A stretch of 64,000 nt of DNA. It comes from Thioalkalivibrio sp. K90mix (GTDB lineage Bacteria; Pseudomonadota; Gammaproteobacteria; Ectothiorhodospirales; Ectothiorhodospiraceae). Both the position numbers and the translations under genes were made by a program. The stretch is from NCBI RefSeq assembly GCF_000025545.1, contig NC_013889.1, positions 551,501 through 615,500 on the forward strand, given 5' to 3'. Positions 57,960 to 64,000 of this stretch are shown in pieces. A model generated the notes under the pieces. It saw only the letters and a program-made list of their open reading frames with translations. It ran no database searches and was not told the origin of the DNA. How positions within the stretch are numbered: position 1 is the first letter of the stretch; each line of letters opens with the position of its first letter.

Positions 57960-58937
57960 TCAGGTGTCGCTTGGGCGAGTTTCGTCGATGGGCGCTTGGG
58001 GATCGATCAGTGTGCCCGGGCCGTTCTCGCTCTCAGGGGAGGGGTCGGATTCCGGCGCGTAGGCCTCGCCCTCGAGGCTCTTGCGCATCGCCTCCTCGGC
58101 CTCCTGGTTGAGGACAATGATCGAGATACGGCGATTGATGGCCGCTTCCGGGTCGTCGCGGGTGAACGGCACGCTGTCGGCCAGGCCCACGACTCGGGCC
58201 ACCTGGCCCGACTCGGCACCACCTGCAATGAGGGCGCGGCGTGCGGCATTGGCGCGGTCGGCCGAGAGCTCCCAGTTGGAATAGTCCGGCCGCAGCAACG
58301 GGCGGGCATCGGTGTGGCCGGTGATCGAGATGCGATTCGGCACCTTGTTGATCAGGCTCGCGAGCTCGCGCAGGATCGCGTCAGCGTGCGGCAGGGGGGT
58401 GGAGCTGGCGGTGTCGAACATCGGACGATTCTCGCGATCAATGATCTGGATGCGCAGCCCCTCCGGGGTAATGTCCAGCAGCAACTGGTCCTTGTAGGGC
58501 TCCAGCGCCTGGCTCTGCTCCAGGGCCTCTTCCAGCGCCTCCTGAAGGACCTCCAGGGCTTCGCGGTCGCGTGCTTCGGCCAGCTCGTCCAACGCCTCGT
58601 CATCCAGCCCCATGGGCGCCCCCATGGCCTCGGGGTCGTGAATCAGCTCGGGCATGCCCTCGAAGTCGATCAGCGACGGATCCACTCCGGTTCCGTCGCC
58701 GGGGGCCTGGCCGGGTGCGGCGGCCTCGCCGACGAACGCGGAGGGGTTCTGGAAGTACTCGGAGATGCCGGCACGCTGTTCGTCGTCCAGGGCGGCCAGC
58801 AGCCACAGCAGCAGGAAGAAGGCCATCATCGCGATCGCGAAGTCGGCGAACGCGACCTTCCACGAACCGCCGTGATGGCCGCCCTTGACCACCTTCTTCT
58901 TGACGATGATCGGCTGGGTCTTGTCCTCGACGCCCAT
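57960..58937 (-). CDS. motB: Flagellar motor stator protein MotB
   Basis: 325 residues. A basic N-terminus leads to one membrane helix with the ion-carrying Asp in KVAFADFAIAMMAFFLLLW near residue 32. A long acidic helical segment (about 100-150) follows, then an OmpA-like peptidoglycan domain with ISITGHTDARPLLRPDYSNWELSADRA-type sequence (about 205-235 onward). It anchors the stator; whether it uses H+ or Na+ cannot be decided safely. 19 bp downstream of motA. The C-terminal 40 residues are acidic and Pro-rich. Confidence 0.95.
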   Translation of the reverse strand: MGVEDKTQPIIVKKKVVKGGHHGGSWKVAFADFAIAMMAFFLLLWLLAALDDEQRAGISEYFQNPSAFVGEAAAPGQAPGDGTGVDPSLIDFEGMPELIHDPEAMGAPMGLDDEALDELAEARDREALEVLQEALEEALEQSQALEPYKDQLLLDITPEGLRIQIIDRENRPMFDTASSTPLPHADAILRELASLINKVPNRISITGHTDARPLLRPDYSNWELSADRANAARRALIAGGAESGQVARVVGLADSVPFTRDDPEAAINRRISIIVLNQEAEEAMRKSLEGEAYAPESDPSPESENGPGTLIDPQAPIDETRPSDT

Positions 58938-58956
58938 GAATGCGGTCCGGACGGCC

Positions 58957-59808
58957 TCAGGCCGCCTTCACGTGCTCCTCGAGCTCGAGGAAGGTCGGAC
59001 GCATCGCGCCTTCCATGGTCTTGCGGCCAAACTCGACGGCCACCTGCGGGCTGTAGCCCTGGACGTTGGCCAGGATGCAGGCCTTGACGCACTGCAGGAA
59101 CTTGCCTTCCTCCTGTGCGCGGGCCTCCAGCGCGGCCGAGGTGGGGCCGACAAAGCCGTAGGCCAGCAGGATCCCGAGGAAGGAGCCGACGAGGGCGGCC
59201 GCCACGTTCATGCCGATGACCTCGATGGGCCCCCCGATGGAGCCCATGGTGTTCACGATTCCCAGCACGGCGGCTACGATGCCGAAGCCGGGCAGGGCGT
59301 CGGCCACGCGATACACCGCGTGGGAGGGCTTATGGGCCTCTTCGTGATGGGTTTCCAGGTCCAGGTCCATCAGGGCGTCGAGTTCGTGCGGGTTCATGCT
59401 GCCGGAGATGATCAGGCGCATGTAGTCGGTGATGAACTCCATCGCGTGGTGATCGGCCAGGACGCGTGGATGAGCCTGGAAGAGTTCGCTATTCTCGGGC
59501 TCTTCGATGTCGTTTTCCACGCCCATCAGCCCTTCCTTGCGGGCCTTGGTGAAGAGCTTGTACATCAGGGCCAGCAGGTCGAGGTAATCTTCGCGCTTGT
59601 ACTTGCTGCCCTGCAGCAGCTTGGGGAGCGACTTGAAGACAGTCAGCACGACCCGTGGCGGGTTGGCGATGAGGAACGAGCCCAGTGCCGCTCCCCCGAT
59701 GATGATGTACTCGTAGGGTTGCCAGATGACGAGGAGGTCGCCCCCGTGCGCGGCAAACCCCCCGAACACCGCGAACAGGACGACCAGGAAACCAAGGATG
59801 TACTTCAC
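58957..59808 (-). CDS. motA: Flagellar motor stator protein MotA
   Basis: 283 residues with four membrane helices. The cytoplasmic loop is in RKEGLMGVENDIEEPENSELF, and the later helices carry ADALPGFGIVAAVLGIVNTM and GSFLGILLAYGFVGP, as in MotA. It forms the ion channel of the stator with MotB, encoded next. No flagellar sigma-28 box was found in front of it on this strand. Divergent from the HDOD gene, with 110 bp between starts. Confidence 0.96.
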   Translation of the reverse strand: MKYILGFLVVLFAVFGGFAAHGGDLLVIWQPYEYIIIGGAALGSFLIANPPRVVLTVFKSLPKLLQGSKYKREDYLDLLALMYKLFTKARKEGLMGVENDIEEPENSELFQAHPRVLADHHAMEFITDYMRLIISGSMNPHELDALMDLDLETHHEEAHKPSHAVYRVADALPGFGIVAAVLGIVNTMGSIGGPIEVIGMNVAAALVGSFLGILLAYGFVGPTSAALEARAQEEGKFLQCVKACILANVQGYSPQVAVEFGRKTMEGAMRPTFLELEEHVKAA

Positions 59809-59918
59809 GAAACGGGAACCCCGTGCTTGTCGATGGGGCGAAGGTGACGCCGGTCACGTTTTCGCAGTTGATATAGTGATGGCCACAACGATAACGACTC
59901 CCCCGCGCGAGGTACAGC

Positions 59919-61292
59919 ATGGCCCAGGATGAGGGCGCGCCCTACCGCGACCAGGCACGACGCCTGGCTGAGCTCGACTGGCCAATTCTGGAAGCGAGCG
60001 CTGCGGCCTTTTCGCAGCCCGATGCGCTGGTGCAGCATTCCCTGCGGGAACTGGGTCAGTGGGCAGAGCGGGATCCCGGCCTGGTACTGCGCCTGGTACT
60101 GCGTGCGAACGGTTCGCGCCGAGGTTTGCGCCAGGAGGTGCACTCGGTTCCCGATGCCATCGCCATGCTTGGCCTGCAGAACGTGTGTGATGAAGTTCGG
60201 GCGGCCCCGCCGGTCGGCGAGGTCGTGCGTGAAACGCAACACTATCGGCACGTAGCGGCCCAGTCGCGGCTGGCGGCGATGATCGCGGCCGACGTCGCCC
60301 GGCGACGACGTGATTCCGAGCCGGCGGAAGTCAGTCTGGCTGCGTCGCTGAACCAGTTGGGCCTGCTCGGTCTCCTGGTTGCCGGCGAACCACGCCTGGA
60401 GCGGCTACTCGCCATGCTGGAACTCAACGCCCTTCCCGATGAGGCCAGTTATACCGCGCTGGGCTACGCAACCGACGATCTGTCGCGCGCGATGACCGAG
60501 GCGATGGTGTTGCCCGAACTGGTGGTGGGCACGCAGCGCGCGGTCAACGCCGCGCATCCACGTGCCTTCGAGGTCATGGTCGCGAGTGCTGTGGCCTGGC
60601 AGATCATGCGCGGCATGGATACGGTTCGGGGCGACCGGGATATGCGCCTGCTGGCCGGCCTGACGGGAGTCAACGAGAAGGTGGTCGCGGACCGGTTGTC
60701 GGAGATCATCGAGCGTTTCAATGAAGACATCGATGTATACCGCATCGAGCCCCTGGACCCCGCGACACCCGGGGCCGTCTGGCTGGGGGCACGCCACCGG
60801 ACGCGGCTGGCGTTGTGCCCGCGTGCCGATATCCTGGAAGACGGGCTCGCCCGGTTGCGGCAGGGTGACGACCGTGTCGCGCGGCTACGACGGATGCTGC
60901 GTGTGATGCAGTTCGGGCTCGGGCTGAATCGCGTGGTGTTCGCGCGCCTCGCGCGCGACGGCGAATCGCTTCGGGCCGAGCACTTGGTCGGCACGTTGCA
61001 CGAGCCGGAGTTCAGTCATTTCGTGATCCAGCGCTCCGCTTTGGGGGCTCTGGAGGCCGTGCTGGAGCGTGACACGCCGACCTGGTGGGGCCGTCACTAC
61101 CCCAGTGTGGCGCTGCCAGAGGCGATCCAGGCCCTGACCGGAGGAGTCGATGGCTTCTACGCGCCGGTGCGTGAACGGGGCGAGGTGATCGGCATGGTTT
61201 ACGCCGATCGACGCAGCCGCCAGCACGGCCTCGATGACCGCGCCTTCAAGGGCTTCTGCCGCGTGGTGCAGGCCATCTCAGGCACTGGCTAG
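59919..61292 (+). CDS. HDOD-domain signalling protein
   Basis: 457 residues, no membrane helices. The N-terminal part (about 20-240) fits an HDOD domain: [31 protein letters not shown] and [19 protein letters not shown]. The C-terminal part (about 290-450) ends with a GAF-like segment [24 protein letters not shown] proteins act in c-di-GMP, stress or motility signalling without known catalysis. Its place between motAB and a chemoreceptor gene suggests a link to motility, which is inference. Confidence 0.8.
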   Translation: MAQDEGAPYRDQARRLAELDWPILEASAAAFSQPDALVQHSLRELGQWAERDPGLVLRLVLRANGSRRGLRQEVHSVPDAIAMLGLQNVCDEVRAAPPVGEVVRETQHYRHVAAQSRLAAMIAADVARRRRDSEPAEVSLAASLNQLGLLGLLVAGEPRLERLLAMLELNALPDEASYTALGYATDDLSRAMTEAMVLPELVVGTQRAVNAAHPRAFEVMVASAVAWQIMRGMDTVRGDRDMRLLAGLTGVNEKVVADRLSEIIERFNEDIDVYRIEPLDPATPGAVWLGARHRTRLALCPRADILEDGLARLRQGDDRVARLRRMLRVMQFGLGLNRVVFARLARDGESLRAEHLVGTLHEPEFSHFVIQRSALGALEAVLERDTPTWWGRHYPSVALPEAIQALTGGVDGFYAPVRERGEVIGMVYADRRSRQHGLDDRAFKGFCRVVQAISGTG

Positions 61293-61319
61293 ACCGTTCC
61301 ATGCGGAGGCGGCCCGGCC

Positions 61320-61346
61320 TCAAGCCCTGGCGCCGGTGGCCGTTAT
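61320..61346 (+). promoter_or_regulatory. Sigma-28 (FliA)-like promoter of the chemoreceptor gene
   Basis: TCAAG (61320-61324) and GCCGTTAT (61339-61346) are spaced as in FliA promoters (TCAAGCCC, 11 bp, GCCGTTAT). It lies 98 bp before the receptor start. Confidence 0.6.
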
Positions 61347-61444
61347 ATCGTGAACAGCATATATGCAGGACCGCGTCATGGCGCGGCCACCCGTCCGTCC
61401 CATCGGCTCCACCTCCACCCTGTAACAAGAGGACATCGTCCGCT

Positions 61445-63010
61445 ATGCGCAAGAACCTTCCTGTTACGCAGACGGAGTATTCCCTGGAGGCCCACGGAGA
61501 CCTCATCTCGGCCACCGACGAGAAAGGGCGCATCCGGTATGCCAACGACGACTTCGTCCGGGTCAGCGGTTTCGACTGCGATGAGCTGGAAGGGACGGCC
61601 CACAACATCGTGCGCCATCCGGACATGCCGGAAGCCGCCTACGCGAACATGTGGGACACCCTGAAGGCCGACCGGGCCTGGATGGGTATCGTCAAGAACC
61701 GGCGCAAGAATGGCGACCACTACTGGGTGGATGCCTTCGTGACCCCCGCCTACGAGGACGGCCGCAAGACCGGCTACGAGTCGGTGCGCGCGATCCCCGA
61801 GCACGAGCATGTCGCCCGTGCGGAGAAGGTCTATGCCGCGATCAACCGGGGTCGCAGCTTTGCTCGGCGCTGGTATCACGGCCTCACCTGCCGCCTCGCG
61901 GGGACGTGGCTTGTGGGTGTCCTGCTGGCGCTGGGGGTAGTGTTTCTGGTGTCTTCGCCGCTGGTCCAGGCGGGGCTTTTGCTGCTGATTTTCGCAGCTG
62001 GTGGAATTGCGTCTCTGGCGCTGACCTCCGGCATCCGGAAGGCCGTGAATCGGGCCCGCGAGCAGTTCGACAACCCGGTGATGGAGGCGATCTACACAGG
62101 ACGTCGTGACGACAGCGCCTCGCTGGAACTGGTCCAGCACTTCAACGAGGCGAAGCTGCGCACGGTGCTCGGCCGCATCGAGGACAAGGCAGATGCCGTG
62201 GCCGGTGACGCACAGACAATGGCGAGCAGTGTCGAGCAGACGGCCTTGGGCGTGGAACGCCAGCAAAACGAGATCGATCAGGTCGCCACGGCGATGAACG
62301 AGATGACCTCGACCATCCAGGAGATGGCGAGCAATTCGTCGCGCGCGGCCGAGGCCGCCAACAACGCCGAGAACGAGACCGGTGCTGGCCAGGAGGTGGT
62401 GAACGACACGGTGTCCGTGATCAACCGCATGGCGGCCGAGGTCGAGTCCACCGCCGAGAAGCTGGGCAAGCTGGAGGCGAGCACCGAGGAGATCGACAAG
62501 ATCCTGGGTGTGATCCGCGAGATTGCCGAACAGACCAATCTGCTGGCGCTGAACGCCGCGATCGAGGCGGCCCGCGCGGGCGAACACGGCCGCGGCTTTG
62601 CGGTGGTGGCCGACGAGGTGCGCTCGCTGTCGCAGCGTACGGACGAATCCACCGTGACCATCCGCAATATGATCGAGAGCCTGCAAAACGGTGCGCGCGA
62701 GGCGATGTCCGCGATGCGCGCCAGTCAGGAGCAGGCCGCCGATGGCGTGGAAAAGGCCCGGGCGGCAGGCGATTCGCTGTCCACCATCCGTCAGGCCGTC
62801 GCCCAGATCACCGAGATGAACACCCAGATCGCCACGGCGGTGGAGGAACAAAGCGCGGTCTCCGAGGAGATCAACCGCAACGTGACGTCCATCCGCGATG
62901 TCGCCAGTGAAACCGGTTCGGTCTCGGTGCACGCCCGTGACGCCAGCGCGCGCATGCAGACCGAGGCCGCGGAACTCAAGGCATTGATCCAGCGTTTCGA
63001 GCAGCGGTAG
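61445..63010 (+). CDS. Aer-like PAS methyl-accepting chemotaxis protein
   Basis: 521 residues from ATG 61445 (E. coli Aer is 506). An N-terminal PAS domain (about 10-120) has [37 protein letters not shown] and [16 protein letters not shown], the segments that bind FAD in Aer. A hydrophobic hairpin (about 150-195) anchors it to the membrane. A long signalling coil with the hairpin tip [20 protein letters not shown] follows. It is likely an energy or redox taxis receptor. There is no periplasmic ligand domain. A sigma-28-like promoter is upstream. Confidence 0.94.
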   Translation: MRKNLPVTQTEYSLEAHGDLISATDEKGRIRYANDDFVRVSGFDCDELEGTAHNIVRHPDMPEAAYANMWDTLKADRAWMGIVKNRRKNGDHYWVDAFVTPAYEDGRKTGYESVRAIPEHEHVARAEKVYAAINRGRSFARRWYHGLTCRLAGTWLVGVLLALGVVFLVSSPLVQAGLLLLIFAAGGIASLALTSGIRKAVNRAREQFDNPVMEAIYTGRRDDSASLELVQHFNEAKLRTVLGRIEDKADAVAGDAQTMASSVEQTALGVERQQNEIDQVATAMNEMTSTIQEMASNSSRAAEAANNAENETGAGQEVVNDTVSVINRMAAEVESTAEKLGKLEASTEEIDKILGVIREIAEQTNLLALNAAIEAARAGEHGRGFAVVADEVRSLSQRTDESTVTIRNMIESLQNGAREAMSAMRASQEQAADGVEKARAAGDSLSTIRQAVAQITEMNTQIATAVEEQSAVSEEINRNVTSIRDVASETGSVSVHARDASARMQTEAAELKALIQRFEQR

Positions 63011-63148
63011 ACTCCCCGCGGTTTGCCCGGCGCGCGGGCTCCGGAGGGGCGCGACAGCGCACCATAATACGCAGCGGAAAGACTTGTACGACCGCTCGGC
63101 CAGGGATCGGTATCGGGTGACACAAGCAGGATCGAGCCAGCGAATTCT

Positions 63149-63799
63149 ATGAACACGAGTTCCTTGCAGCCTCGGGTGATGGGCCTTTTCTTCACGCTGG
63201 GGTGTGTGTCGGGTGCCGCGCAGGGGGTGGAGGCCGAATACAACCTTGGCGTGTTTACCGACTACATCGACGACGGTGCCTCCAAGTCCGACAACGATCC
63301 GATCGTGCAGGGTGGCTTCGAGCTGGGCTTCCCCACCGGCGTGTTCACCGGTGTGCAGGCCTCCAGTCTCGGCAGCGGCCGTGGCAGCGAGATTGTGCCG
63401 TTTGTCGGCTACGGCTTCGATGCCGGGCCGGTCGGGGTCGAGTTTGGTTACGAGCACTTCCACTACACCGATCTCGACGAGCGCTACGAGGGCGAGACCT
63501 TTGTGGTGGTGGACTGGGGACCGGTGTACGCAGGAGCGAATTACCTGGCCCATGCCCATGATCGTGACGCCCGGGGCAGCCGGGAATTCTTCGCGGGTAC
63601 TGCATTCGAGGTGGCCCCGCGTACCGACGTGTTCGCCGAGGTGGGCCACGACCGTCCCGCCGATGACGACAACGCGGCATTCTGGGAACTGGGTGCGGCG
63701 CACGCGACGGACTTTGGCACCTTCTCGCTGACCTACGCCTCGCGTGACGAGAGTGGTGCGCAGCACCTGCTGGTCGGCGGCTACAGCGTTCACTTCTGA
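63149..63799 (+). CDS. TorF-family putative outer-membrane porin
   Basis: 216 residues. A signal peptide (about 1-29, FFTLGCVSGAAQGVEA) is followed by alternating beta-strand sequence beginning EYNLGVFTDYIDDGASKSD, the opening typical of TIGR02001/TorF proteins, and ending in the aromatic terminal strand LLVGGYSVHF required for Bam insertion. A beta-barrel in the outer membrane is inferred. Substrate unknown. It has no visible operon partner. Confidence 0.75.
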   Translation: MNTSSLQPRVMGLFFTLGCVSGAAQGVEAEYNLGVFTDYIDDGASKSDNDPIVQGGFELGFPTGVFTGVQASSLGSGRGSEIVPFVGYGFDAGPVGVEFGYEHFHYTDLDERYEGETFVVVDWGPVYAGANYLAHAHDRDARGSREFFAGTAFEVAPRTDVFAEVGHDRPADDDNAAFWELGAAHATDFGTFSLTYASRDESGAQHLLVGGYSVHF

Positions 63800-63886
63800 C
63801 GCTCGCGTTGGGGATGGGCTACGCGGTCATCTCGGGCACCGCGCGGCAGTGATTCGGGATCTTGCGGCCGAGGTGAAACGCCGGGG

Positions 63887-63918
63887 ATCCCGGCCCTTCG
63901 CTTCGCTGCGGCCGGGAT
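63887..63918. terminator. Palindrome between convergent genes
   Basis: ATCCCGGCC (63887-63895) pairs with GGCCGGGAT (63910-63918) around a 14-base loop. It lies between the porin gene and the opposing partial gene and may end both transcripts. Confidence 0.45.
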
Positions 63919-63938
63919 GGCGCCGTACGGGGGATGCG

Positions 63939-64000
63939 TCAGGCGGTCTGTCCGTAGCGGCGTTCGATGTAGGCCTCGACGCGGGCCTGGAATTCTTCGG
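63939..64000 (-). CDS. C-terminal end of an unidentified gene, cut by window edge
   Basis: Reading from the window edge on the minus strand, the last residues are EEFQARVEAYIERRYGQTA followed by TGA (63939-63941). The frame is open to the edge, the codon usage is GC-rich, and a palindrome follows the stop, all consistent with a real gene end. Too little is visible to name it. Confidence 0.5.
   Translation of the reverse strand, partial: EEFQARVEAYIERRYGQTA

Noticed and set aside
63800-63938. Small gene after the porin
   Set aside because: No open frame with a ribosome site; the stretch holds only a palindrome between convergent genes.

Overview
The window is 64 kb of a high-GC gammaproteobacterial chromosome. 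Gene content and order are those of the Ectothiorhodospiraceae: rplM-rpsI, ruvB-ybgC-tolQRAB-pal-cpoB-queE-queC, tig-clpP-clpX-lon-hupB, purM-purN-DUF3108, and DUF2066-permease-hda. A TsuA/YeeE-type sulfur-compound transporter, rhodaneses and a SoxH-like hydrolase, together with acidic, lysine-poor envelope proteins, suggest a haloalkaliphilic sulfur oxidiser of the Thioalkalivibrio type. That placement is inference from content and was not tested by any search.

Layout. 1-16.7 kb: a truncated metal-efflux permease, a CopD-like protein, a DUF3293 protein, three c-di-GMP signalling proteins (one diguanylate cyclase, one GGDEF-EAL membrane protein, one REC-GGDEF-EAL protein in an operon with a hybrid kinase), cardiolipin synthase, parC, htpX and a metallo-hydrolase. 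16.7-21.5 kb: a possible structured RNA, a histidine kinase and a sigma-54 activator. These are followed by a textbook -24/-12 promoter and two exported low-complexity proteins with near-identical signal peptides, which I regard as one regulatory module. 21.6-23.4 kb: rplM, rpsI, tRNA-Gln and a four-unit array of composite palindromic repeats that carry the 3' end of the tRNA. 23.6-36.4 kb: metabolism (SoxH-like hydrolase, a giant FAD/Fe-S oxidoreductase, a periplasmic rhodanese, rpiA, ilvA, a variant dihydrolipoyl dehydrogenase, purN, purM). 36.5-36.7 kb: a 226-bp MITE-like element with 31-bp terminal inverted repeats. 36.8-49.2 kb: hda cluster, arsC-wrbA, acyP, ruvB, the complete Tol-Pal operon and queuosine genes. 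49.3-57.8 kb: sulfur transporter, tRNA-Lys, tRNA-Leu, the proteostasis cluster tig-clpP-clpX-lon with a sigma-32-type promoter before lon, hupB, tRNA-Val, tRNA-Asp. 57.9-64 kb: motAB, an HDOD protein, an Aer-like chemoreceptor with a sigma-28-like promoter, an outer-membrane protein and the end of an unidentified gene.

The most interesting items are the self-contained kinase/sigma-54 activator/exported-protein module (17040-21399), the tRNA-Gln-derived repeat array (22623-23439), and the dispersed terminal-repeat family represented by the complete element at 36490-36715 and isolated ends elsewhere. No CRISPR array, prophage or full insertion sequence was seen.
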